This document shows positions 11,416 through 20,138 of a stretch of DNA of 64,000 nt, piece by piece (position 1 is the first letter of the stretch; the number at the start of each line of letters is the position of its first letter). The stretch is from NCBI GenBank assembly GCA_946406115.1, contig OX291543.1, positions 36,172,815 to 36,236,814 of the forward strand, given 5' to 3'. Below the pieces are notes generated by a model, which saw nothing but the letters and a program-made list of their open reading frames with translations, had not been told where the DNA came from and made no database searches. Origin of the DNA: Apoda limacodes (Eukaryota; Arthropoda; Insecta; Lepidoptera; Limacodidae). A program made the translations under genes and the position numbers.

Positions 11416-11751
11416 ATGAACGTTGACAAGTTTGGTCATCACGTGCATAAAAGATTGCGTTTGTCAGAAGTTTTCGATATTACTGACAAAGTATTTCTTA
11501 AGTCTATTAATGGAGATTTAGACTTAATATCAGCAAGTATAAAAGGACTCAAAACACCTCAGCTACCTGACGAAGCCGTCAATAAGCAGTATGTAGATAA
11601 TGTACTAAAAGAATATTGTGGAAAACAATCTTTCCTGGTCGAAATAAATGCTATAAAAAGCCTGATTCAAACTTTAAAAAATCAGTTGCTAGATATTAAA
11701 TCAGAATTAAAAAAGGTTGTATCACAGAAAACCGCACCTAAACAATTATGA
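11416..11751 (+). CDS. Small coiled-coil, fibre-like protein
   Basis: 111 residues. The middle contains LKTPQLPDEAVNKQYVDNVL, close to the DAVNKxYVD motif common at the trimerising stems of phage tail fibres. The C-terminal half (EINAIKSLIQTLKNQLLDIKS) has heptad-like hydrophobic spacing, suggesting a coiled coil. A role as attachment fibre or trimeric structural protein is inference. The stop TGA overlaps the next gene's start as ATGA (11748-11751), placing it in a coupled pair with the integrase. Confidence 0.5.
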   Translation: MNVDKFGHHVHKRLRLSEVFDITDKVFLKSINGDLDLISASIKGLKTPQLPDEAVNKQYVDNVLKEYCGKQSFLVEINAIKSLIQTLKNQLLDIKSELKKVVSQKTAPKQL

Positions 11752-12674
11752 ACAGAGAAGACATAGTTGGTGAACTTCACAAACCAGCTAGAAAACACTT
11801 CATTCGTAGGGCGGTAATATTAAAAGGGATTGATGATTTATGGCAAGCTGATTTAATTGACATGCAGAAAATGGAAAAAGTGAACAAAGGTTTTAAATAT
11901 ATTTTAGTTGTTATAGACTGCTTTTCAAAATTCGCGTGGGGAGTTCCTCTGAAAACGAAAACAAAACGTGACGTAGGAAACGCTTTTCAAAAAATTTTGG
12001 ATTCTGGTCGAATTCCTATTAACCTTCAGACAGATATGGGAAAAGAATTTTACAATGAAGTGTTTAAGAAAATAATAACAACTTTTAATATAAATCACTA
12101 TTCTACATATTCTGTGAAAAAGGCGTCAATTGTTGAAAGATTTATAAGAACACTGAAATCAAAATTATATAAATATTTTACTTTAATTGGAAATAACAAA
12201 TGGATCGGATCACCTTTGAACGATGCTTTATCATCATATAATGATACTGTCCATCGAACCATAAAATTTAAACCAATAAATGTAACATGTGATAACCAAA
12301 CCGTCGTTATGAATAACATAAAGAGGAATGCAACACCTCAGTACTTAAGAAAATCAAAATTAAAAGTAGGTGACTGTGTTCGGATTAGCAAATATAAAGA
12401 AACTTTCAAAAAGGGGTATACACCTAACTGGTCTTCTGAACTATTTACCATAACAAAAGTTAATAATACTTACCCAGTAACTTATCACATTCATGATCAG
12501 AGAAATCAAATAATATTCGGATCCTTTTACGAACAAGAGTTGCAAAAAACTAAACATCCAAACATTTATTTAATTGAAAGAGTGATAAGAAAGAAAGGAA
12601 ATAAATTATTTGTAAAATGGTTAGGACTCAATGAGAAGGAAAATAGTTGGATTAACAAAATGTCTATTGTATAG
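11748..12674 (+). CDS. Polinton integrase with chromodomain (c-integrase)
   Basis: 308 residues, RNase H-fold DDE integrase. Catalytic candidates: D35 in WQADLIDM, D96 in LQTDMGKEF and E130 in KKASIVERFIRTLK, giving the usual DD-about-34-E spacing. VVIDCFSKFAWGVPL follows the first Asp. After the core come a KVGDCVRISKYK segment and a C-terminal chromodomain-like RKKGNKLFVKWLGL with ENSW. The N-terminal HHCC finger of retroviral integrases is not evident, so the catalytic domain starts early. It would insert the linear element and make the 6-bp duplication. It begins inside the preceding stop (ATGA). The frame is intact. Confidence 0.85.
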   Translation: MNREDIVGELHKPARKHFIRRAVILKGIDDLWQADLIDMQKMEKVNKGFKYILVVIDCFSKFAWGVPLKTKTKRDVGNAFQKILDSGRIPINLQTDMGKEFYNEVFKKIITTFNINHYSTYSVKKASIVERFIRTLKSKLYKYFTLIGNNKWIGSPLNDALSSYNDTVHRTIKFKPINVTCDNQTVVMNNIKRNATPQYLRKSKLKVGDCVRISKYKETFKKGYTPNWSSELFTITKVNNTYPVTYHIHDQRNQIIFGSFYEQELQKTKHPNIYLIERVIRKKGNKLFVKWLGLNEKENSWINKMSIV

Positions 12675-12742
12675 TGTTTACTTTTAACTTATAAATACTT
12701 TATAATTGTAAGATATTCAACCATGTATTCATTTTAAATTCA

Positions 12743-13456
12743 GTGATGAACGGCGGAGGACTTGTTAATAATATAGTAAACAATTTACCATTTGAACTTC
12801 ATTTACCAGGATATAATTATTGTGGTCCTGGTACAAGACTACAAGAAAGATTGGCTCGAGGTGACAAAGGGATAAACGAATTAGACGAGGCTTGTAAGCG
12901 TCACGATATAGCATATTCCGAACATCGTAATTTAGAAGATCGTCATAAAGCTGACTTTGCGCTTCTGAATATGGCAAAACAAAGAATGAAGTCAAAAAAT
13001 ACTAGAACCGGAGAAAAATTAGCGTCTTGGCTCGTAAGCAAAGTTATGAAAACTAAATTAAAAAATGGCGCTGGAGTTAAATCTTTTAAGTCAGTCGTGT
13101 CTAAAATCCATCATTATATGAAAAACCGCAAGCCAAAAGATAACAATACTGCTATAAAGATAGCCTACTTGACTGCAAAAAAAATATTTAAAAATAAAAA
13201 TGTTTGCTTACCCCGTCTTATACCAATATCAAAAACTGGAGGGATTCTACCACTTATACCAATTTTTGCTGGCTTATCTGCATTAGGGTCTTTAGCTGGA
13301 GGAGCTGCAGGTATTGCTAAAGCAGTGAATAGCTATAAATCAGCAAAGCAGTCACAGCGTCATAACAAAATGATGGAATCTATTGCGTTAGGAAAAGGTC
13401 TCTACATCAAACCTTATAAAGGTAACGGATTATGTTTAAAATCAGCAAAAAACTAA
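12743..13456 (+). CDS. Parvovirus-type phospholipase A2 domain protein with hydrophobic C-terminal region
   Basis: 237 residues. The N-terminus matches the VP1-unique PLA2 fold: calcium loop YNYCGPGT (about residues 24-31) and catalytic pair in EACKRHDIAYSEH (His54, Asp55). In parvoviruses this domain breaches the endosomal membrane during entry. The C-terminal part has GGILPLIPIFAG then LSALGSLAGGAAGIAKA, a glycine/alanine-rich hydrophobic segment as in adenovirus-like minor capsid proteins, and ends with LYIKPYKGNGLCLK. Likely a minor virion component. It overlaps the protease gene by 25 bp in another frame. An adjacent second methionine makes the exact start uncertain by one codon. Confidence 0.78.
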   Translation: MMNGGGLVNNIVNNLPFELHLPGYNYCGPGTRLQERLARGDKGINELDEACKRHDIAYSEHRNLEDRHKADFALLNMAKQRMKSKNTRTGEKLASWLVSKVMKTKLKNGAGVKSFKSVVSKIHHYMKNRKPKDNNTAIKIAYLTAKKIFKNKNVCLPRLIPISKTGGILPLIPIFAGLSALGSLAGGAAGIAKAVNSYKSAKQSQRHNKMMESIALGKGLYIKPYKGNGLCLKSAKN

Positions 13457-13824
13457 CTAGAAGGCTACCTAGACGTGCTTTAACGAATGTAGATATTTTA
13501 AAGCACACTAATGATATACCGTATTTTCGAGGAGTATTCATGAAAGATGCTTTACCAAAAAAACTTAAAGATATTGAGTGTGCGATTGTCAATTTGGATA
13601 ACTCTAAGAATCCTGGAACGCACTGGGTAGCCTATATAAAAATTAACAACTACTGTGAGTACTTCAATAGTTTTGGAAATCTAAGACCACCCCAAGAGTT
13701 ACTGTCTTATTTAAATTTGTCTAATGTTTATTACAATTACAATGTATATCAGAACTTTAATACTGTTAATTGTGGTCACTTGTGTATAAAATATTTGAAC
13801 AATTTTTGGCATTCAAAAGAATAA
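13432..13824 (+). CDS. Adenain-like cysteine protease (maturation protease)
   Basis: 130 residues, C5/Ulp1-type fold. His64 in PGTHWVAYI, a Gln in YQNFNTVNCGHLC (about residue 107) and nucleophile Cys114. The usual acidic residue in the EYFDSFG motif is replaced by Asn (EYFNSFG), with Glu two positions before; activity is therefore uncertain. In Polintons and adenoviruses this enzyme processes capsid precursors. Start at an ATG inside the PLA2 gene (25-bp overlap). The counterpart in Polinton 2 is 25516-25869, which keeps the Asp. Confidence 0.8.
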   Translation: MFKISKKLTRRLPRRALTNVDILKHTNDIPYFRGVFMKDALPKKLKDIECAIVNLDNSKNPGTHWVAYIKINNYCEYFNSFGNLRPPQELLSYLNLSNVYYNYNVYQNFNTVNCGHLCIKYLNNFWHSKE

Positions 13825-13859
13825 ATTAAGATAATTCAATAAAATAAACCATTTTAATC

Positions 13860-14531
13860 ATGTCTTTCACGCTGTCAATATCTGGATTCACATCAAGCTT
13901 AAATACTTGTTATTCTCCTGCTCTACAGTTAGACGGAGATTACGAATGTGGTCTTTTATACTTTTCTACTTTTAACTCTATTCCAAACGTTGAAAGTAAA
14001 AATAATAAATTTCATTATGGTGATAATGAAATGATTGAAATTCCTGAAGGATCTTATGAACTACAGGACATTTGTGACTATATAAAGAAAAACATTAGAA
14101 GCAGCACCTTTAGTTTAACTTGTAACAATAATACTTTACGTACTGTAATTTGTTGCTCTAAAGACATTCATTTTGAAAAAGAAAATTCTATTGGGAGTAT
14201 TCTCGGATACAATAAAAAAACATTACAAAAGAATAAATTTCATGAATCACAGATCCCAGTCAGTATTCTTTCTACCACTGTTGTCCGAGTTGAATGTGAT
14301 ATTGTCTGTGGATCCTTCATTAATGGAATTCCAAGCCACATAATCCATGAATTTGCACCTAATGTTCCGCCTGGATATAGAATTATTGAGGTACCAAAGA
14401 ATATAATATATTTTCCGATTAATCAAAAGACTATCAGTAGTGTAAATATAAAAATTTTAGATTCACAGAACAAGTTAGTTAATTTTCGGGGAGAAGAGGT
14501 ACTACTGTACCTACATCTAAAGAAAAAATGA
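13860..14531 (+). CDS. Putative minor capsid (penton, single jelly-roll) protein
   Basis: 223 residues, beta-rich, opening with LSISGFTSSLNTCYSPALQL and ending with INIKILD-like strands (VNIKILDSQNKLVNFRGEE then VLLYLHLKK). The C-terminal pattern of a strand, a glycine/asparagine turn, F, then a final strand of alternating hydrophobics resembles Polinton penton-like proteins, including the 27671-28432 gene of Polinton 2 (QFGTAYVKLHF). A role at capsid vertices is inferred from family and position. Intact; separate from the protease by 35 bp. It ends in an ATGA overlap with the next small gene. Confidence 0.6.
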   Translation: MSFTLSISGFTSSLNTCYSPALQLDGDYECGLLYFSTFNSIPNVESKNNKFHYGDNEMIEIPEGSYELQDICDYIKKNIRSSTFSLTCNNNTLRTVICCSKDIHFEKENSIGSILGYNKKTLQKNKFHESQIPVSILSTTVVRVECDIVCGSFINGIPSHIIHEFAPNVPPGYRIIEVPKNIIYFPINQKTISSVNIKILDSQNKLVNFRGEEVLLYLHLKKK

Positions 14532-14650
14532 TAGACTTTCACCAAATTAATATAAATTCTTTTTCACGACCAAAGAAGCTCAGAAAGATACAGGTAATTC
14601 GCAAAAGAGCACCTGTGTCACTAACATCTACTAACTTAAAAAAAAAATAA
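14528..14650 (+). CDS. 40-residue basic peptide, possible core protein
   Basis: Starts at the ATG of ATGA (14528-14531), overlapping the stop of the minor capsid gene, and ends TAA at 14648-14650. The peptide is rich in Lys and Arg (SFSRPKKLRKIQVIRKRAP then a KKK end). Adenovirus-like virions carry short basic DNA-condensing peptides, so a genome-condensing role is plausible but unproven. Too short to identify by family. The stop-start overlap is the main argument that it is translated. Confidence 0.45.
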   Translation: MIDFHQININSFSRPKKLRKIQVIRKRAPVSLTSTNLKKK

Positions 14651-14694
14651 AGTGTTGAAAATAAAGACTTTTTAAAATTAATTGGATTACTAAA

Positions 14695-15599
14695 ATGAGT
14701 GTATTAAACGTAGCGCAACCTATTGTATTTGATAATACTATAGAAAGCATGGAAATTCATTCGTATAAGCCATATATCACTACTTTTAATAAAAATTATG
14801 AAATAAGAATACCTATCAACCAACAAGACTTGTACGTATTGCCATCAGCGAGTACAATATACCTAGAAGGAATGGTCATCGTTAAAAAAGGAGATCTAAA
14901 AGATGTTGCAACTAGCGTTAATTTTACTAACAACCCCATTTTATTTCTGTTTCAAGATGTTCGCTATGAGCTTAACGGAGTTGAAATAGATAGAATTAAG
15001 AATGCTGGTATAACGACAACTATAAAATCATTTTTGTCTATGAATGAAAATGAATCAAAAATTTCGAAAGCATGGGGTTGGGATATAGATGGAACAAAAA
15101 ATACAAGATCAGGGAATTTTGCAGTATCTATACCACTGAACAAAATGCTTGGATTTGCTGAGGATTATAATAAAATAATAATGAATTGTAGACATGAGCT
15201 AATACTTTTACGCAGCAATACTAATCTAAACGCAATAAAACTAAACACTGGAGAAGTAATAGATGATATCATACTTAAAAAAATTGTTTGGCGTGTTCCA
15301 CATGTAAAAGTTTCCGATCGAGAAAAACTAAATCTATTAAAATATCTAGAAAAAGATCGTTCAATCAACGACGTCCTGAACCCTTGCTAAGTTATAAAGA
15401 ATTTAGAGATAAAGTACCGTTATACGTTATAGATTGCTCAAGACAGAACGATACACTTAAAACTGGCCCAGTTGATGTTCGTATCGAAATAGAGAGTGAT
15501 AAAGATATACCAAATCTAACTTCTGCGTATTGTTTGTTATTAAACGATTGCATATTTGAATACAAACCCTTAAGCGGTATAGTGAAAAAAATATCATGA
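14695..15599 (+). pseudogene. Capsid candidate (double jelly-roll type), broken
   Basis: The 5' part (14695-15390) is beta-rich: YKPYITTFNKNYEIRIPINQ, ASTIYLEGMVIV and FLFQDVRYELNGVEIDRI, ending KVSDREKLNLLKYLE. The 3' part, in another frame to 15599, contains PLYVIDCSRQNDTLKTGPVD and VDVRIEIESDK with AYCLLLNDCIFEYKPLSG. From memory of insect relatives the two halves belong to one protein of over 400 residues with about 100 residues between them, so this copy seems to have lost an internal segment and shifted frame near 15370. Assignment as the major capsid protein rests on position and recalled relatives. Confidence 0.5.
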
Positions 15600-16105
15600 A
15601 TATTACCGGACCTATTTTCGTAGACTTACAAGGCTTTAAGGATTCTCATAATAAATTTATTGTAAAAGAATTTGCCTTGGCTACCTCAGAATACACTCAA
15701 GTATTTCTAATAAAACCACCATATCCCTTTTCGTATTTGACTAAGGAAGAAAAAAGAAATGTATCTTGGTTAGAAAGTAATCGCGGTATTTATTGGAGTG
15801 ACGGTTACATAGATTATCAAGAATTTAGAAAACTTATCAAACTAATTTTAAAACACCAATATTTGCTTTTGAAGGGTAGAGAAAAAATCCTATGGATTAA
15901 TGAACTTTGTACAGAATGTAATGTTGAAGATATTGCAGAAAAGGGATGCCCTAATTTTCCTAATTTGTACAGCACCTATTCTAAAGGGCAAAAAAACAAA
16001 TGTTTTAATCATAGAAAATATTGTGCTCTGGAAAATGTTATTTGTATTAAGAAATGGTGCAATGATAATGTGGACGTTAAAAATAAAATACTTGAATTTG
16101 TTTAA
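15596..16105 (+). CDS. Possible RNase H-fold (DEDD exonuclease-like) protein
   Basis: 169 residues. Opens with GPIFVDLQGFKDSHNKFIVK followed by EFAL, continues with GYIDYQEFRKLIKLILKHQY and LLKGREKILWINEL, a Cys-rich middle (ELCTEC, EKGCPNFPNLY) and HRKYCALENVICIKKW. The order VDxQGF...KE, IxYxEF...KG and H..CALxNV resembles a degenerate DEDD exonuclease layout, but key acidic residues are not all present. Known to me only as uncharacterised insect proteins. It starts in an ATGA overlap with the capsid frame (15596-15599), so probably co-translated. Confidence 0.4.
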   Translation: MNITGPIFVDLQGFKDSHNKFIVKEFALATSEYTQVFLIKPPYPFSYLTKEEKRNVSWLESNRGIYWSDGYIDYQEFRKLIKLILKHQYLLLKGREKILWINELCTECNVEDIAEKGCPNFPNLYSTYSKGQKNKCFNHRKYCALENVICIKKWCNDNVDVKNKILEFV

Positions 16106-16313
16106 AATATAATAGTTTAGTTTTTTCATTTGTGTACAAATGTATAATATAAGTATTAAAATATATTAACTAAGTATAAGTATTTTGCTTAACTAAGTTT
16201 AAGTATTTTTATTAAGAAAATTCAATAAATGTTATAACAATAAAACATTTTTTATTTAATTTCTATTCCTAAATAGACATTACATATCTTAATGTTTGTA
16301 CATGACAAAATGT
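16106..16313. other. AT-rich gap with poly(A)-signal-like sites
   Basis: Between converging genes. CAATAAA near 16225 and AATAAAAC near 16243 could end the plus-strand transcript. No open frame of interest. Confidence 0.4.
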
Positions 16314-16653
16314 TTATTTACAATACAAAAAAAATAAGAGAAATAAGTTTTGAATGAAATCTCCACGGAGGAAACCTCTTCCTCTGCTACTGCTACTGAT
16401 ATACTTTGCCTCAGGTATACCTGAAAAACAAGGAAAATAATTAGATTTTCTGTAAATTTTGAAAGTAAAAGCAAAAATAGGAAAGTTTATACATACCTCT
16501 GCTCATTAAAATTTTCTCAGTTTGTTTTCCCAACTCTGTCGAAATAAGGAAAAGGGAATGCAGTACAGAATTCATCACTGGGTCATTTTCACTTTCTGCA
16601 TGATAACTTGTTTTTACAATTGTTCTGCTTTCCACAACGTTTGGTAGTGCCTA
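16314..16653 (-). CDS. Small two-exon gene, unknown product (join 16653-16497, 16420-16314)
   Basis: On the minus strand a pyrimidine-rich acceptor TTTTTCAG precedes an open exon at 16653. That exon ends AG then GTATGT (donor at 16496), and the next acceptor TTTTTCAG opens the second exon at 16420. The frame is kept across the join and stops at TAA 16314-16316. Exon 1 encodes DPVMNSVLHSLFLISTELGK; exon 2 encodes a Ser run then RGRGFLRGDF. At least one 5' exon must lie upstream, and I cannot find its start. The product is not recognised. It could be an element gene or captured host sequence. Confidence 0.35.
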
Positions 16654-17104
16654 CTGAAAAAGCGATATAATTTGCCTTTTGGTAATTAGACATATTTTAA
16701 AATTATAATAAAGACGTGTTAACGAATCGAAACCTTTCAATTATGTGATTTATTTTTCATATAATGCAACAATCTGTTTGCGTCATACAGGTTTCAAATA
16801 AAAACTTGTTGGTTCATGTATGCTAGATATCGTATGACCGGCTGCCTACACCGAAGACATCTTGAATATCGAAATGTATCTGAATCAGCATTAATTTTCT
16901 TTTCTAACGTTCGTAATAAAATAGTTAAAGTTTTTTTGTTTGTCTGTCTCTCACAAATGCTAATTATATCTACCAACATTCTTTATCTAAGGTTTACACT
17001 AAAGTTGGACTTAGATTAATAAAACAACATTTTCAAATAGGTACATTTTATTGTTATTATAAAAAAAATCACAAAATTATAAATAACACAAAATCCAAAA
17101 AAAA
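16654..17104. other. Intergenic AT-rich stretch, no gene seen
   Basis: Open frames at 16794-17019 on both strands mirror each other without start context or recognisable residues. AATAAAAC near 17019 on plus may be incidental. Confidence 0.3.
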
Positions 17105-17670
17105 TTAACAACAAGTCAAATAGTTATAAAAATATGAACTACCAAAAAGTAAAAGTTCTTGCACGGCTAAAACGTTAGATTTACTTTTATAAAAATGAAG
17201 TACCATTTCAATTTGACTGACAGTTAGGGTATTATAACAAGCTAAATTATTTTTTATATTATGTACAAAATGACTAACTATTACATAGTCATGCTTAAGT
17301 AAATAGTTTATCTTAATTCTACACAATGACAAAATGTACTAAGAGCACCACAAATTAAAGAAATCACATTTTCAGGACAACGTTTTTCACAAAAAAGAAG
17401 TTGGTATAGAATAATCATGTTGTCTATACATTTCGAGTTGATTTCAATGTAAATTCTGTGCCATTCCTTAGTAGTAATAAATAAATCATAATTCTCGCTA
17501 TTGACAAGTATATGAATTTGTGGTAAAAAATTATTGACTGCCCATAATCCTGTAGTTATATAAATATTATTTGAATATACATAATTATGTTTTGAAATAA
17601 TAATATCGGTTAAATAACTTTCTGCCATCTTCGCAACAGTGATATTCAGAAAAATGAGCAATGTCCCCAA
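17105..17670 (-). pseudogene. Small conserved Polinton protein next to polymerase, probably frameshifted
   Basis: Two minus frames (17670-17308 and 17332-17105) overlap by 25 bp and look like one protein broken by a shift near 17320. The first contains NIYITTGLWAVNNFLPQIHI and DLFITTKEWHRIYIEI. I have a memory of similar short proteins beside PolB in insect Polinton-like elements, without function. The first 25 bp overlap the 3' end of the polymerase gene in another frame, so it is probably read from the same transcript. Confidence 0.4.
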
Positions 17671-20138
17671 GCAAACGTTTTTATGTTGTCTTGCATTATT
17701 CGACGTTTTTCGTCATTGGAAGACAAAGCTACTTTGTTAACAGATCTTGTAAATATTTCATGTTTAAGAGACTTAAAAAAAACATTTTTTCTTCGTAGGA
17801 TTTTGTCTTTTTTTTTCAAAGACTTATAATAGTCATTGAAATGAACACCATTTAAAACATATTTTTGAACACCCCTAGCCTTTTTTATTTCGCACGATTC
17901 CGTTCTAATACAATATAACTTAGATCGCAACCCAACAAACTCTACAATATTTTGACCTCCTAATTCATCTTTAAACAAACCTGGAACTTTTTTGTTGACG
18001 CGTTCAATTTGATATTTATTTGGCTCCGAGTAGTTACTTGTATCAAAATAGTGCTTTAAATTTAGCTTTAAATGCTTATAGAAGTCTTTTGTTTCTATGG
18101 AATATAAAAAACTATCAGTATCGGTATAACACATTTTTAAATTAGAGCCGTAAAAAGGTTTCATAATAGTATAGTGAAAATTATACATATGGCTTTTGGA
18201 TAGTTCTAAGACTGTGAAACCTATGTATATAGGTTTATCAAGGACTACTTTTTCTGGTTTCAATTGAACAGCTACACAATTTTCGGTAAATGTAGTTGAA
18301 CTATGAAAGTTAGGTCTAGATATTAACTGCTCTGCATAGTAATTTTTTTTTGTCTTGTTTTTATCATCACTCCATTGATTTACTATTTTAACGTCTAATC
18401 TATTCTCTGTGTTTTCCAAAGTTTTTCCAAATATGCTGTTATTCATTAGTTTGAAAAAGTCTTGTTCAAATACAGATTTAGCTTGTTGCCTTAGTTTAGT
18501 GTTTAGGTCAATATAGTCTTTTAGATAAGGGCTTTGTTTGAATTTTATTACTCGATGCACGGTAGTCAACTTAAGTCCCGCTTTTAAACACAGTTTCAAA
18601 TGGACGTAATGAATAACGTAAAAAAATTTGTCGTATAAATTAGGAATCAATTTTGATGTTTTTGAACCGGGTGGAACACATTTTTGAGGACAGAACGGTA
18701 AATCATTGTGTGAATCATGAAGTTCTTCTAGATATTCGATATCTACTTCTAAAATGTACCCATATTCGTTTTCGTCTGGTATTTTGCAAACGTTTAATTC
18801 ATCGATTTCTCGTCTATCTAATAGTCTAAAATCAGAATATGGTAAGTATGCGCACATAGCGTAACCATATAAATTGTTACAATCAATATAAATAAGGTAC
18901 TTCTCAGGTTCAGCAGGGTTATAATTATTTAAATACTTATTATTGGCTTTTGCGAACCGCGTAGAACATAAGCATACTCCTCCCCGTATTCCTTTTTGAA
19001 GCATTCGAATGATTTCTAGATCATTAATAAGTTCTAATTTAATATTAGTTTTTAATAACATGCTGTCCCAGCTCAAAGCAGGAGCTGTCAAATAATAAGC
19101 AGCATCGACTTCGAAATTTAACCTACAAGTAGCTCGAAATTTTTGAAAAACATCGGCTAATAATAAAATATCCGTCAGTAGATACAGATCTGTGTATTTC
19201 CCTAAATTTTGAATCTTAAACGTATTCCAAACCTTAAGGGCATGATTATAGTCCTCTTTAGAGATATTTTGATTTGTTAGTGTACTAAAAAAATCTTCAT
19301 AGGACGGTAAGTTAGTTTCGTTATACGATTTCCAGCTTTTCATATATTCATACGGATATACTCCTTTGCGTCTCAACAATTTAAACTTTGTTTTATTCGT
19401 AAAAAACTTAGACAAGTTGACCAAGTCTTTGGTAATTAAATTTTCCGCTAACTTTTGTAAACTAGCTCCTAAAAATTTAAATGAATCTACAAAACGGACT
19501 GGAACAAAGCTTCCTTCTTCGGTTGAAAAAAACTTTGTAAATGAAATGTAATTTTCTTTAGTTTTAGCTATAACTTTTATTTTGCCACGAATATCTCCCA
19601 GCTCACGTATAAATAAATGTGCATCGTAGCCTGAAAGGTTGTGAAAAAACACTGGAATGAATTTTGGTAATTGGAAATGTATATTGCAGTAAGAATGTGC
19701 GGCACCCCTATATTTGCCTGTTAGGTGGTCATGATCTCTTACTTTATCATCAAATAATAATTGGGAGCAAATAGAACAGTCTCTGGCATTAGTGAAATCT
19801 TTTGAATTATTTTCGGTAAATATCAATGGCACAGGATTTTTCAAAATTTTATATATCTTTAGAACGTCGCGTTGAAGATATTCTATAAATTTCTCAACAC
19901 AGTTTGGACCCCGATATGACACATATTTATTTAAAGAAGTATCGTACGAGCATACAATGTAATAACCAAACGCGGCAGGAACATGTTTTTGCAAGTCTGA
20001 CGTAAAACCACCTTTGTTAAAAGTTTGATTTGTTTGGCATGGTTCTAAAAAACATTCGAAATCTGCATAAATGACAAAGGGTACGTCTTGCATACGCTCA
20101 AAATGCGTAAACTGTAAAATTGAGCCTTTATTAGGCAA
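17646..20138 (-). CDS. Protein-primed type B DNA polymerase, main part (Polinton 1)
   Basis: 830 residues. Exonuclease motif I FVIYADFECFL (about residue 22), a Cys/His segment HDHLTGKYRGAAHSYCN (about 135-150) and Exo II FFHNLSGYDAHLFI (about 163). Polymerase motif A is YIDCNNLYGYAM (about 418), B is KLMNNSIFGKTLEN (about 563) and C is CYTDTDSFLYS (about 670). Family-typical for Polintons, where it copies the linear element from a protein primer. The frame is open over all catalytic motifs, but the conserved N-terminal region continues upstream in other frames (20045-21171), so the gene is split by frameshifts and the ATG at 20138 is probably not the true start. Confidence 0.85.
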   Translation of the reverse strand: MPNKGSILQFTHFERMQDVPFVIYADFECFLEPCQTNQTFNKGGFTSDLQKHVPAAFGYYIVCSYDTSLNKYVSYRGPNCVEKFIEYLQRDVLKIYKILKNPVPLIFTENNSKDFTNARDCSICSQLLFDDKVRDHDHLTGKYRGAAHSYCNIHFQLPKFIPVFFHNLSGYDAHLFIRELGDIRGKIKVIAKTKENYISFTKFFSTEEGSFVPVRFVDSFKFLGASLQKLAENLITKDLVNLSKFFTNKTKFKLLRRKGVYPYEYMKSWKSYNETNLPSYEDFFSTLTNQNISKEDYNHALKVWNTFKIQNLGKYTDLYLLTDILLLADVFQKFRATCRLNFEVDAAYYLTAPALSWDSMLLKTNIKLELINDLEIIRMLQKGIRGGVCLCSTRFAKANNKYLNNYNPAEPEKYLIYIDCNNLYGYAMCAYLPYSDFRLLDRREIDELNVCKIPDENEYGYILEVDIEYLEELHDSHNDLPFCPQKCVPPGSKTSKLIPNLYDKFFYVIHYVHLKLCLKAGLKLTTVHRVIKFKQSPYLKDYIDLNTKLRQQAKSVFEQDFFKLMNNSIFGKTLENTENRLDVKIVNQWSDDKNKTKKNYYAEQLISRPNFHSSTTFTENCVAVQLKPEKVVLDKPIYIGFTVLELSKSHMYNFHYTIMKPFYGSNLKMCYTDTDSFLYSIETKDFYKHLKLNLKHYFDTSNYSEPNKYQIERVNKKVPGLFKDELGGQNIVEFVGLRSKLYCIRTESCEIKKARGVQKYVLNGVHFNDYYKSLKKKDKILRRKNVFFKSLKHEIFTRSVNKVALSSNDEKRRIMQDNIKTFAWGHCSFF

